The position numbers were made by a program, and so were the translations under genes. DNA of 64,000 nucleotides, taken from contig BCHH01000002.1 of assembly GCA_001599595.1 (NCBI GenBank), positions 1,451,021-1,515,020 on the forward strand, read 5' to 3'. This document shows positions 39,397 through 50,938 of the stretch, piece by piece (the first letter of the stretch is position 1; each line of letters starts with the position of its first letter). The notes beneath the pieces were generated by a model. The model ran no database searches, was not told the origin of the DNA, and worked only from the letters and a program-made list of their open reading frames with translations. Source of the DNA: Beverwykella pulmonaria (taxonomy: Eukaryota > Ascomycota > Dothideomycetes > Pleosporales > Melanommataceae).

Positions 39397-41303
39397 CTCA
39401 TCTGTTTGCTCTTTCCTCTCTCCCGTCGCTCATATTATGCGCGCAGCCGTCAGCGCCATCTCCGATTGCTGCACCCCTTCGCGAGCTACCATGGGCACAA
39501 CTAAACTTTCTTCACACGACGGACGTGCACGGTTGGTGGGGCGGCCATCTCCAAGAGTATACACCCACTTGACAACATTTCCACGTGGCGAGCGATCCTA
39601 ACACACACACTAGGCCTTCCTACGCAGCGGACTGGGGAGACTACATTTCCTTTGCCAAACATCTGCATGACAAAGCCGATGCTGAGGGCTCGGATCTACT
39701 TCTCGTTGATACCGGTGACCGCGTCGAAGGAAATGCCATCTACGACTCATCGAAGCCGAGGGGCAAATTCACATATGAGATTGCCAAAGAGCAACATATC
39801 GACCTGATCTCCTCAGGCAACCATGAGCTATACAAGAAGTCTTCCGCAGAAGGCGAATTCTATCACACGGTTCCCGACTTCAAAGGGAGCTACATCGCCT
39901 CGAATCTTGACATTTACAATCCGGAGACGGGGAAACTCCAGGCGCTTGCGCCGCGATACAAGAAATTTTCGACCAAAAACCAGGGGATCCGCATCCTGGC
40001 TTTTGGCTTCATTTTTGACTTCACGGGAAACGCAAACAACACCGTGGTCCACAGGGTGGAGGACACGGTCAAAGAAGATTGGTTCAGGGAGGCTATTCGG
40101 GATCGAGATGTCGACCTGATTATCGTCTTTGGCCATGTCGACATACGGTCAGTAGAATACGCGACGCTCTATTCGACGATTCGTTCCGTGCAGCTCCGTA
40201 CTCCTATTCAGTTCTTTGGTGGTCATACACATATTCGAGACTACAAGATATTCGACAGCAAATCTGCTGCACTCGAAAGTGGACGCTACATGGAGACGTT
40301 GGGCTTCATGTCTATCGATGGACTCAGCAGCGGCGGAACTAAGATGCGTCCAGCGGCACCTCAGAAGTCGAAACTGACTTTCTCTCGCCGCTACCTGGAC
40401 AACAATCTGTTCTCCCTGCAACATCACAGCGGAAAGGACGAAAAGACATTTCCAACAGAGCATGGGCTAAATGTGTCTCACCAAATCATGTTAGCGAGGA
40501 AATCCTTAGAGCTGAACCAGCGGTATGGCTGTGCCCCTCACGACCTATGGGTCAACCGACGATCGTATCCACACCACGAGAGCATTTTCACCTGGCTTGA
40601 GGAACAAGTGTTACCGCAATCAATCGAACAATCGGCCCGTGTCCAGGGTGGTGCGAAAGCGATAGTCATCACGAACACGGGCGGGATTCGCTTCGACATC
40701 TTCAAAGGCCGTTTTACGAAAGACACTACATACCTAGTATCGCCGTTTACGAGCGGGCTCCGTTACATCAAAGATGTTCCTTACAAAGCTGCGAGTCGTA
40801 TCCTGAAGCTTCTCAATAACGAAGGACCAATTGCGGCCCTGCTATCCGAGCAAAATGTTTATCTTCAACCTCCTGAGAACATAGCCGCAAAGTCACGCCC
40901 CCATATGATCTACTCAAACCAACACGGAGATGTTTTTAATCACGACTCGCACGCCCAGTCTCCCATGCTAGTTGACAACAAACCTCTCATTCCGGGCTAC
41001 ACAACACAGGATGATGCTGGTGAAGACGGAGATGACACCCTTCATTCACAAATTCAATTTTACAACGTACCAAACTGCATCCAGGCTTCCGTTGGCTTTG
41101 ATGTCAAAAAGGATGAGCCTGAGGTGGTGGACTTGATCTACAACGAATTCATTGAGAAATGGATCATCCTTGCGCTGAAGTATCTTGGGGAGGAGTACAG
41201 TGAAGAGGATACGCAGGACTGTCTCGACGGGAAGAGTTTCACTGAGATTATGACGGAATGGGTTAAGGAGCATTGGGATATTGAAGGGAAGGATTGTCCT
41301 TGA
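39390..41303 (+). CDS. Secreted/vacuolar metallophosphatase, 5'-nucleotidase-like (YHR202W-like)
   Basis: This calcineurin-like metallophosphoesterase has a 5'-nucleotidase C-terminal half. Exons 39390-39556 and 39614-41303 (57-nt intron, GTATAC..ACTAG) give 618 residues. A signal peptide (MLTHLFALSSLPSLILCA) is followed by all metal-site motifs: HTTDVHGWW, DTGDRVEGN, SSGNHE, FGHVDIR and FGGHTHIR. The C-terminal part has NTGGIRFDIFKG, the nucleotide-recognition-like string of the family, and YLVSPFTSGLRYI. The closest named relative I recognise is the yeast vacuolar protein YHR202W; a nucleotide monophosphate is the likely substrate but this is an inference. A 4-codon uORF overlaps the start. 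Confidence 0.88.
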
Positions 41304-41700
41304 AATCTAACTTGAACATAGTTGGACACGTGGGGAGGCGTTTGGGGAAGGGTTTGTTGTTATATTTTAGCCACCATCGTAGAATTCGTATATTGTATAT
41401 CTACGCCTTCGAATGAGAATAACTTGTAGGAACAGGAGGCAAAATCATTGAAGAATTCTGGTTCTTTGCTTTCGAAATGGTGGGCTTATATAATCTACAG
41501 TCCTCCTCCGACCAATCATCTTCCTTCCCGCCGTGCCAAAACTTTCTCAGGCCCATCGTCACCACCCCATCCATCTCGCCTTCAACCCTAGCAAACCCTC
41601 CCACAAACTCACCACGAGGTCCGCACCCGCACACTCTCTCAATCCCTCACCTGGCCATAATTGAATTTCATACCAGCATAACCGTCATAAACTCTCTACC
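41304..41700. promoter_or_regulatory. 3' flank of phosphatase and TOM6 promoter
   Basis: These 397 bases end in a C-rich, pyrimidine-rich leader (41520-41690) typical of highly expressed fungal genes. A TATA-like gcttatataatc lies at 41484-41495. Confidence 0.45.
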
Positions 41701-41973
41701 ATGCCACCCAAAACCCTCACCGGCACCGGCAAGGGCCGCGCCGCCCCCGAACCCAGCTTCGCGCGCTCCACCATTCAAGCTCTCACAAGCCCCGAGAACC
41801 GCTCCGTCATCTCTGCGATTGGCATGTTCGCTGTAAGCCCTCGCACTACAACTCCGCCCCAGGAAATCGCGCTGGGGCAGGGAGATCACGATTGAGGTGG
41901 TGCTAATAGTAGTGACTAGGTTGGTGTCGCGTTTCTGCACAGCAGCTGGGCTGAGATTCTGCTACCTGCGTAG
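41701..41973 (+). CDS. TOM6: Mitochondrial import receptor subunit Tom6
   Basis: This tiny tail-anchored subunit stabilises the TOM translocase in the mitochondrial outer membrane. Exons 41701-41832 and 41920-41973, split by an 87-nt intron (GTAAGC..TGACTAG), give 61 residues. After a basic, Pro/Gly-rich cytosolic segment (MPPKTLTGTGKGR), the family block LTSPENRSV precedes the membrane helix AIGMFAVGVAFLHSSW and the short tail AEILLPA. The intron falls inside the helix. It is too short for a simple ORF scan to see whole. Confidence 0.88.
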
Positions 41974-43418
41974 GGAACGATATGACGGAGGCAGAGTAAG
42001 GGTATTATGAGGTGCGGAAAGAGTTGAAAGCAGGCGAGTGTGCTCGGAAGACAACGACACATGAAGCTCAGTGTCTTCGCGCGAGACGACGATACTCCAC
42101 CTACCGACACGACACGGCACTCTAGAGGGTAGTAAGCATCGGATATGGCGTTCAGGATGTTTGTACGACTCTAACATTACCGTGGATGATATGATACAAG
42201 GGTTATGATATCGAAACACCATCCCATCGACCAGCATGTAAAATAAATGTACAACTCTCATCTTTCCCAGTCTGCACCGTTTATTTCCACATCCACGTCA
42301 TGCCTTGCTCAGACCACATGTTTCCGTATTCTCTTCACATCAGACCATCCCCAGCCCCCATCTCCCCACCAACTCGAAACACCTATGACAAGGCGAACAC
42401 ATGGCCCTGAAACCTCGCATCACTCTCCGCCATCAACCAACACAACCAAGAAAGAAAACCACAAACTCCCAAGCCCACACGCCCTAGAATCCCAAGCCAT
42501 CCAAGCCTCTTAAGACACTCTTGGAAACAGGCTGTGACATGAAGCTTCTTTGTGTTCTATTCAAACGCCTCTACTTTCTATAACATCCCCCAGTCCCCTT
42601 CTAACACCCAGACCCCGGACGATCCCCATCCCCAATTGCAATTTCCTTGTCAAGTGTGCTTCCTGTTTCTTTCCCTTCCAAATTCCTGTTCTGCCGTGTT
42701 TCTAAAAGGCTCACGCCAGCATCGACACACTTGAAACGATTCTGACCTGATAATCTCGCCGTGGCGTATGCGCGCGCAACGTGCTTGGTTTCTAGAATCT
42801 TTGCCAATCCCGGGCTCACACTTGCCGCACGACCTGTGCCGTGGGGCTGGAGAGTGAGGCTCAGTGGAGTGTGGAGCGTTCGTTGGAGGATGGCTCTACT
42901 TGGAGGAACTCTTTGACTACACCGCATATACTAGCACACGGCTTTTCAACTTCGGGAAAAAGGCATGATAAAAATAAGGGGGATGAATATTTTTCTCTGG
43001 AAGGAGCCATCATATAAACCTCTAAGCACGCCGTCGCCAAATTACTCTCCTCTCAATACCACACAACATGGTAGATACTACATATATATAGGTCCATAGG
43101 ATATAAGTTATGCAATCACACAACCGCCCGCACTACCCCGTCTACCGCGGACGCTCAACAGTCCGGCTGTGAAAAACTCAAAAATAAAAACGCCAAATCA
43201 AGTACACAAGTCGAGACAAATATGCTTCTTGTGACGAGTAGGAAAAGGATGCACGCTCAGTAGCACTAATAAGATATCGACATTACACCAGAGAGGGGAA
43301 CAGGTAGCAACAAATCGTCTCTCCAAAATATATCGATAAAGGGTAACTTGAAAGACAAAAAGGTAGATGAGAAGGGAATGGTGTGTTCTCGTGAGAGTTC
43401 GTGCTGGGTATCTCTAAT
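41974..43418. other. 1.4-kb intergenic between convergent TOM6 and noxR
   Basis: I see no gene. Bases 42250-42720 are rich in C and A, with several short frames lacking motifs; a TATATATAG string lies at 43082-43090. Confidence 0.4.
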
Positions 43419-45167
43419 CTATACTTCTTTTATCCAAACCTAGGGACGTTAGCAGTGTCTTCAGGTAAAATTCGAAACAAGATAACACATACCTCCATCT
43501 TTGGCATATCGGCATTCTCCTTCCTGGCCATCGACTTAGCTGATTGGATAGCCATATCCAAATCGTCCTGATCCGCCATCGTGATCATGTCGTCATCATC
43601 TCTAATCTCAACCTTGAAGTTGTTTCGGATACCAAATTTCTCCCGAATCTGCTGGACAAACTCGCGCATCGTCTTGGTCTGGTCGATGAAGACGTACCGC
43701 GTGTCGCCAGCATGGACCTTAACCCTAATCTTGACGCCAACGTCGCGATCGCGATCGCTACGGCGAGATGTGGCAGAGCGCGCTGGAGATCGCCTGCGAG
43801 TCTTCGAACGAGACACCATTTCGAATTCGGCGTCATCGAGGTCGCTCTGGGAATAATCGTCCTCGTCCTCCTCGTCAATATACGCAGGTCTCGAGCTCTT
43901 TCCGTTACGAGATCGTGTGTACGACGGACGGTTGGACCGATTTTGGCCCTGGTACATGTCGTATAGTTCGTCGGCGTAATCGTCAACATCATCATCAGAT
44001 CCTCCGCGTCGGCGCGGTCTGTCACGTCCTGCATCGCGGCTGCGGACTGATTCCTGGCGATTCGGCGGGGGCCTCTCCGAAGCAGATCGCGTTGGCCTGC
44101 GGCGGGGCTGTTCAGCGTTCTGGTCGAACGCAGCGCGGCCAAGATTGAGCGGTTGAGGTTTGGGACCACCCCCACGCACAGATTGAGCACGCGACATGAC
44201 ACCACCGCTTTGAGAATCCGTAGATCGCCCTTCTGCAGACCTCCTGGTGTCGGCCTCCGGTGGCGGGGTGGGAGGAAACATATTTCGGGAAATGGGCGGC
44301 TCAGACTGCTGTCGGACTCTGCTTTGGAGCTCGGGTTTGACCAGATTCTGAGCAGCATACGAGAGCTTCTCATCGGGTCGGTCATCCTTGGATGTGGCAA
44401 TCTTCTTCATCTCCGCTCCAGCAAATCCAGTAAAGGCATTGGCCCTGTCCGAAGCCGCCACAAGCCGGGCCTTTCCAAGGTAATCCTTCGTCTTCAAGTT
44501 CTTTACTTTTGCATCGTTGGGGCGATAAACAATACCTACGGGAATAGAGAACACAGTGTATCCCTACAAAGAATTAGTGCAGGTCATGATGTGGGTTTAG
44601 GCAGGAAGTAATACCTCTGCCTCTTCCCTAATAGCTTCGTCAATCACGTCATGGTCTGGCACAACCTTCTCTTTTGCGGCGAAGGTCAGATCCTGAATAC
44701 CGGCGTCTTTTTGCTGGAGGTAGATGTAGCACAGGCCTCTGTTAAAGAGAACCTCGCACGAGTACAGCTTAAACTTCAGGCCCAGCTGCTCGTAATCGAT
44801 GTTGTTGTTGCCGCGGAGGTAGAGCAAGGTGTCGTTGAAGTTGGCGAGGGCCTCCTCAAAGTCGCCCATGAGGAAGTTGGACACACCCTGTTGGAAGTAG
44901 GCGACGGCCAGATACTGGTCCAGCCGCACAGCGCGCTGGTAGCAATCGACCGCCTTCTCATGCTCTCCGAGAGTGGCGTGGATGACGCCGCAATTAAACA
45001 GAATCTTGGACGTGTCCGCAATGCCATCGAACACCTTCAATGCCTCGTCGAACTCATTATTGTCGTAGTTGGCGAGGGCTGCCACCCAGGTCTCAATTTC
45101 CTGTATAGCGAATTAGCAATTGCGCGCGCGGGTGTCATAGACAGTTGCGTACCTGCTTTAGAGACAT
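43419..45167 (-). CDS. noxR: NADPH oxidase regulator NoxR (p67phox-like)
   Basis: NoxR activates the fungal Nox complexes with Rac, Bem1 and Cdc24, controlling ROS-driven development, hyphal fusion and, in pathogens, infection. Exons 45153-45167, 44615-45100, 43493-44563 and 43419-43439 give 530 residues. The first exon encodes only MSLKQ and the last only VWIKEV. The N-terminal TPR domain reads EIETWVAALANYDNNEFDEAL, then ILFNCGVIHATLGEHEKAVDCY and AVAYFQQGVSNFLMGDFEEAL. A p67phox-type activation region follows (GYTVFSIPVGIVYRPNDAK). The middle is disordered and Arg/Ser-rich, with PPTPPPEAD. A PB1 domain (VKIRVKVHAGDTRYV, then IRDDDDMITMADQDDLDMAI) closes the protein. Introns are 51-53 nt and all junctions restore family motifs. 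Confidence 0.93.
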
Positions 45168-46225
45168 GACGAAGGTTTCTTAGAAGTTACCCGGCAGTAT
45201 GGTGTCGTCAAGCCTCGATGTGCACTGTTAGAGCTCTACCGCTCTAGTGCGTCGAGCAGCTTTCGTCTGAAGTGTGGTGGGATGTCAAGTCGCTTTAACT
45301 TTCTGAATGTGGTGAGAACGGAGCCGCCGGGGCTTGCGAGGGCGCAACAAGCAGAATTTATTCGAGTGTGCCGTGTGCTGCTGCTGGTTTGTTCGGCTAT
45401 TAGGGATGTCGTGATGGATGAGGGGCGCTGGACTAGATGCGGTGGGGAGAGGCGGAAAAAGAGGGACTGTAAGGAGCGCAACTCTTAAGGACAGTATACG
45501 GAGTTGGAGAGAGGGGGTAGGAGGCTTCGAGGCCAGCACAGCGAGGAAACAGAGGGCTTTGGGAGTTTGGCAGGGCGGCTGGAAGTGTGCACTGGGCATG
45601 TGCTGGGGGTGCCCAGGTGGGGAGGTCTAATCTGATTCCCATCGCGTTGCAGGACAGTGCTTGGCGGGCGTCGCATTGCTCCATCTTATTGGCCGTGCGA
45701 CACATCCACAGCGCTTCTTACAAGCGCCGAGGCTCCCTTCACAACTCACTCCAGTCCATTTGCAGCATGACACCACCGCCATCCGATACTCTGCTGGCAA
45801 ATCGAGCATATCGAACCACGTCCACCAACATTCAGGCTTCCGGCGCAGCCGACTGCGGCGCTCCGACGGCAACAGCAGCAACACCGGCGGACATGTGTGG
45901 TCCCCCCGTCGGTCGACCGACCATCACCACGGCGTTTGAGATCTGTTACATGGCAATCTTGCAATTGAGACAGCCACGTGACGGATTCTCTTCCTGTCCA
46001 CTCACCACCTAGTTCGGGAGTCAGGCATGAAGGACGCATGAACCTTCACCCTTCACAACGCCACTGCCAACTGGTCTGCTGCAGGCCAGTTCAGGCAGAG
46101 GCCGTTTCGGCCTAGATTTCAAGGTGCAAGCCTCGTAATTCGACCGCCATGGCAGACGTACGAAAAAGGAATCTATTGCTCCTCCTGGTGACGGTAAACC
46201 ACAGCTATCTCGGCATTCCAGCTAC
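45168..46225. other. noxR promoter and CCS1 3' flank
   Basis: No gene is supported. Several overlapping frames between 45285 and 46040 are Cys/Ser/Pro-rich but share no domain. Confidence 0.4.
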
Positions 46226-47103
46226 TCAAAGCATGCCCCGGCCAACTTGTTCCTCTCGTTCCTGCCACACCGTCTTGCCGGAGCACGAACACACTGTTTT
46301 GTCGTTGTCCCAAACGCCGGCACTCCTGGCAATGACACCCACCAGCGTGTCTGCGTCGTTCTTGTCAAATTTCCCATCCTGCTCTCTCGCTACCACGATG
46401 CTGCGGCCGATCATCTCCCAAATTTGGATTGGCCTATCCAAGAAGATGGAACCGACACCGCCCTTTCCCACCTCCACGGTCCCGAATACGCCCCGACATG
46501 GGGTGTTTTCCTTCTTCGACTGGAGTGCCTCCCAGACGCCACCCGTAGACTCAGGTCCCTCTGAGATGTCTCCATTCTCACGGACTGTTGCATGGTACGT
46601 TCCAGGAGACAATCCTCTGATAGTGAGGTCCACCAGAGTCAGATTAGATGCGACCTGGACCATGCGCACAAGTCCCCGCACCTTATTCTCCACGTGAGGG
46701 GCGTGCGACTCTAAGATGCACACAGCGGCGCCTGTAGATCTCTAATCAATATCATGCCGCGAACTCGAACCCCAATAACTTTATTGCAACCTCTTCAGAT
46801 CATCGTGAACGGGTCGACTCACTATCCGATTTCCCTGTTCCGCGTAGTATGGCATCACGGCCAGTTGCCTGGATCGCCGCCACAATCGCGGAGGGCGCCG
46901 CTGTCCCTTCGATAGAGACTAATTGGTCTTGAAGATTGGCGGTGACTTTATTGATTCCTGTTATCAGGTTAGAATGGGGTTCGTATCATTATTGCCAAAT
47001 GCATCATACCAGTCACTTGTTTTAGAGAGCCAGAGATATCTTCAACGCAAGCCTCGCAGGTCATCGGCACCGCGAAGGTTGTCTCGAAAGGCGGTATTGT
47101 CAT
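46226..47103 (-). CDS. CCS1: Copper chaperone for superoxide dismutase Ccs1
   Basis: This loads copper into Cu,Zn-SOD and forms its disulphide, in cytosol and mitochondrial intermembrane space. Exons 47010-47103, 46823-46957 and 46226-46731 give 244 residues, close to the family length. Domain I has the Atx1-like metal site MTCEACVEDI. Domain II is SOD-like without the SOD active site (LVDLTIRGLSPGTYHATVRENGD, and GRSIVVAREQDG). Domain III carries the CxC needed for copper transfer, SCSGKTVWQER. Introns are 52 and 91 nt. The gene is divergent from the uL13m gene, 322 bases away. Confidence 0.93.
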
Positions 47104-47425
47104 TGTGATAGATTGATTGTGAAGAGCAAGTTTAATGTTGGAGCTATGATTTAATTCACGAAGCCTCACACATGTCACTCACTCTCCACCGTTGCTTTCA
47201 AAGCAGCGAAGTTCGGTGGTGCTTCCAATCGGGCCGAGGCGTGCACGTGATATTGATCCATGCAGTCTGATTGCCAAGAGCTTCAACTCTGCTTTACGAC
47301 AAACTTGAACGAGCGCCTCAATCTCTCGCTCCTGCCCTCGACCCCCCGCGAATTACGAATAGTGGCAGTGAATGCTGTAATCGTAGCTTAACCCAACCAC
47401 TAGCCCGGCCATTGGCCTCAGCACA
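47104..47425. promoter_or_regulatory. Divergent promoter, CCS1 / uL13m
   Basis: These 322 bases separate the two start codons. Both products act in or on mitochondria. No specific site was recognised. Confidence 0.45.
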
Positions 47426-48015
47426 ATGTCTCAAACCGTAGGCAAGGTACGTCCCTCTACGGACTTCCGCTCCGCCCGCAGCTCCAGAAACCGCATCTCC
47501 TCATACCCCTTCAGACACGCCTCGCATACGCCCGCGCCTGGCACCTCATTGACATCGGCTCGGATCCGCGCGCGCTCGGGCGCGTCGCATCCTCGATCGC
47601 ACTCGCGCTCATGGGCAAACACAAACCCATTTTCGACCCGTCGACGGACTGCGGCGACTACGTTGTCGCTATCGACTGCGCTAACTTACATACTACGGGA
47701 AAGAAGAGGTTCCAGAAGCTGTACCGAACGCATACGACAAGACCGGGGAGTTTGAAGGAGATTAGTATGGATCGGATGATGGCGAAGTGGGGAGGGGGAG
47801 AGGTGCTCAGAAAGGCTGTTAGTGGCATGTTGCCGAAAAATAGGTTGAGGAAGGAACGGTTGAGTCGGTTGAAGACTTTTGAGGGGAGAAGTCATCCGTA
47901 TAAGGAGAATCTTTTGAGGGTGGGGTTAGGTGGGGGAATGGGGATTGCGAAGCAGCCGAGTATAAAAAAGGCTTTTGAGGAGCTCAGGGAGAACACGGAG
48001 GCACCTACTTTATAA
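47426..48015 (+). CDS. MRPL23: Mitochondrial ribosomal protein uL13m (MRPL23)
   Basis: This belongs to the large subunit of the mitoribosome. The first exon, 47426-47446, encodes only MSQTVGK; the second is 47515-48015, after a 68-nt intron (GTACGT..TTCAG), giving 173 residues. The core reads TRLAYARAWHLIDIGSD, LGRVASSIALALMGKHKPIF, GDYVVAIDCANLHTTGKK and RMMAKWGGGEVLRKAVSGMLPKN, the classic L13 sequence pattern. A C-terminal tail of about 50 residues follows, as in fungal orthologues. Confidence 0.95.
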
Positions 48016-48562
48016 ATATGTGAGGATGCTTAAGGGCTTGTTTCGGAAGAGGATGGAAATACATTTGAAGATGTACAAAACTGTGTACTTCTAGACTGGG
48101 ATATTCAAGACATATAGAATTACTATCACGCTAGGGGACCATTATAGCATATGGGAAATGGCCATAACACTTTTCGCAATAGGAGAGATTGCTCGTTTGT
48201 GGTGAGCTTGAAGACTCTACATCGGCAGCTCCGCAGGGACATCTGTGCGGGTGTTCTGTGACCTCTGGTGTTTTCGATAAGGCAATGATAAGCTGAGTTC
48301 GTCCCTTTGGTCAGATCTAGCTCTATCCCAGATAATCGATGCCTTGCAGGAGATGACGATCAAGAGCAGCGATCCTCGGACATCACGCTAAAAGGTTGCA
48401 CAATATATTGTTGAAGGAAGTGAACGTCATTTGCGATTACCAGTTCGCAATATCTATGTGGTATAAGCTCGCTATATACAAGAACCCAAATCTCAACCTC
48501 AGACACCAACTATAGTATACAAAGTCATAAGTGTCGTTATAGGGAAAAGATCTATAGTTGAT
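48016..48562. other. Intergenic between convergent uL13m and uricase
   Basis: This holds the 3' flanks of two converging genes. No gene was seen. Confidence 0.45.
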
Positions 48563-49566
48563 TTACAATTTGGCCGTGGGGCTCTTGCGGGTCACTGTGC
48601 ATTGGATGAGGCCGTTGGGGTTGGACTGGGGTGCAAAGACTGTGGCATCCTTGCCGGTGTTCTTGAGACCCTTGTGCCATGACAAGTCTGCGGGCAAATT
48701 AGTATATTGTAATCGTATAGGTGGAATTGTGACGTACCAATCTCGAAGTAGTGCTTGTTGGGCAGGGCATAGTCGACTGCCTCGACCAGAGGCACAGCGG
48801 CGAGAATCTGGTCACACATCTTGTACATGGTGTTCTGGACGCTGGCGCTCTCATCTGTCGCAAAGGTCTTGAGCGTAATATCCCTCGCAGCCTGCCACGC
48901 GGCATTAAAGTCCACAGCCTTCGCCTCGGCCAGCGTCTTGAAGAGCTTCCACTGCCAGCCCGCCTCAACCTCCGTACTCAGAATACGATCCCATGTCTCA
49001 GGGAGCTGCGTGTACTCGTCGCGGTGGAAGCCATGAAAGGCAGACCCGGTGCTCTTAAGCACTAGCAGCTTCTCGATCTTCGAGCGAATGGAGATGCCCT
49101 TGCCCTCTGCAGTCACCGACTCGACGACGCGGGTCTCCTCGCCGTCGCGGAAGAAAGAGTGTGGGTGCGGCTTGCCATCAATCGTCATGCGAGTCCAGCG
49201 GTGCTGGATGATCTTGACGTGCGCGGCATGAATGTGCGGGTAGGTCTCGATGAAGTGGGTGCCGATGACCGCGGCGAAGGACTCGGGTGGGCTGATCGGG
49301 TTCTGCTTCGCGAGGATGTAGCAGGTTTGCTTCTGTGTGTCAGTTGCGACTACAACGGAGTTGTCTGCGCGCGTGTAGCTGGTGGAATGTCAGAGAGGTT
49401 CCAGAGAAGGGGAGTTGGTAGCGGCGTACGAGGTCTCGATGTCGCCCTCGAGGAGAATGCGAACTGTCTGCTCTACGACGGTTTGCACGCCCGTCTTCTC
49501 GTCCTTGTCGACCTTGTAGAGGCGGATGTTGTCCTTGCCATAGCGGGCATAACTAAGTTGAGACAT
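48563..49566 (-). CDS. uaZ: Urate oxidase (uricase), peroxisomal
   Basis: This oxidises urate to 5-hydroxyisourate in purine catabolism. Exons 49430-49566, 48738-49378 and 48563-48687, with introns of 51 and 50 nt, give 300 residues, the usual length. Family blocks include LSYARYGKDNIRLYKV near the N-terminus, YTRADNSVVVATDTQK with the catalytic Thr region, the uricase signature ending in STGSAFHGFHRDEYT, and NKHYFEI near the end. The C-terminus AKL is a peroxisomal PTS1 signal. Upstream lie a UaY-type CGG-N6-CCG motif, a GATA (AreA-type) site and a TATA box, the layout expected for urate induction and nitrogen repression. Confidence 0.96.
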
Positions 49567-49725
49567 GATGAACTAAAAATCAATTGAACAACTGAAGCAA
49601 AGAAGCTATAAAGTAGCAGTAAAGGAGGTCAAGGAGATACTGGATAATGGCAAGGACTAGGTACCGCGGCGAAGTGGAAGCTGTGAGAGGATAGTTGTGG
49701 AGATAGATAAGTGAGTGTATGACGG

Positions 49726-49733
49726 TATATATA
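49726..49733 (-). promoter_or_regulatory. TATA box of the uricase gene
   Basis: TATATATA lies about 160 bases upstream of the ATG and downstream of the UaY- and AreA-like motifs. Confidence 0.5.
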
Positions 49734-49751
49734 CTCTGAGATACGGCCGCC

Positions 49752-49757
49752 TTATCA
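49752..49757 (-). promoter_or_regulatory. Putative AreA/GATA site
   Basis: TTATCA on the plus strand (TGATAA on the minus) fits HGATAR and lies 13 bases from the UaY-like motif. GATA sites are common by chance; position raises its credibility. Confidence 0.45.
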
Positions 49758-49769
49758 GATCGCCAGAAA

Positions 49770-49781
49770 CGGAGGCGCCCG
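49770..49781. promoter_or_regulatory. Putative UaY binding site (CGG-N6-CCG)
   Basis: CGG AGGCGC CCG followed by A lies 204 bases upstream of the uricase ATG. Aspergillus UaY, the purine-pathway activator, recognises TCGG-N6-CCGA; the site here matches except for the first T. Confidence 0.6.
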
Positions 49782-50938
49782 ATGATGCGGCAAATTGCTT
49801 TTCGTGATCAGATCACCAACGAGCTTTGGAGGAGCTCCAGATGGCGGGTAAGAAGCTTGAGAGCATTGGTTGAGCTGGGGAGACGGCGGTCTCCGATGAG
49901 CTTGATCAGCACAATACACCGTGTTAGGTGATGCCTGTAAAGCTGCGTATCTATCTTTACCGTTCTGCCGAACACAAAGCAGGCACTATCTCTAAATACG
50001 GCTTTCTATTGGGCGTAATCTCGAGTTTTCATCGAATGCATATACATTTCAACATATCCAATCCCGGACAGCTCCACGACCGTTGCGCGTCTCACGTGAC
50101 GTAGAATACCAAAGCCCCTCTCCGCAGGGCATGCAACGCCAGCATTAATGCGCACTCGCTGTGTGCCGTATGCCGTTTGCCGTTTGCCATATATGCCGTG
50201 CAGAATTTGATCGAAAATTTGTCCTTGAAGGCTGGAGGAGACGCCGAAGTCAGCGTGGCTGCCAGACTGCACTACTTGCCCATCTCACAGACAGTCTCGC
50301 AAAGAACCCCTCCTCGTAGTTGGCAGAAACAGTGCAGCGGGCTTAAATGAGACTTCCCAAACCAATGCGCCTCAGAGAATGTTATCGGATAATGCGTGGT
50401 TTGAATATCTCAACATCTACCTGTGGACGCGTATGCCTGTGAGGGAAGTGATACGATTCTCGGAGACAGCCAGGAAGATCAAATTAGACCTACAAGGCTC
50501 TAGTGTATCTATCAAAAGTCGGCTTGTGTAGAAATAATGCATCTGTGGAGTTTGCGATGTTCGAATTCGTTACCTTCTTGCAGATGTCAAGTTCGCCGTG
50601 TTCCATGATGCATGGCCTGGGCGCGGTTCTTGATTGCGGAGCGCCGACGTCCCCCAAGAATACCACATTCGCATACACACTGTTCGCCCACACCGACATT
50701 CTCTCACGGCCTCTATTCATTCCGTACGCTCACTACCACCCCGCTGCGCACCCTCGCTGGTTGCCACACCCATTCTCTTTCTCCGCCGCCGCATCGACCC
50801 CGCTCCCAGCCACTGCACATCTGCACACACGCACCAGTTCACTATCTGTTTGGACAGCTCATGAGGCAAGAGGAGGATCGCGCCCGGAGTGATATAGACA
50901 TGCAATGCGGCTGGCGGGCGTATGGTTAAGGCATTCTC

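Larger units (their letters stand above)
49567..50938. promoter_or_regulatory. Divergent intergenic region, uricase / Rictor
   Basis: This holds the uricase promoter elements (listed separately) at 49.7-49.8 kb and the AVO3 upstream region. Frames at 50503-50929 are C/H-rich and shadow one another; I see no gene. Confidence 0.45.
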
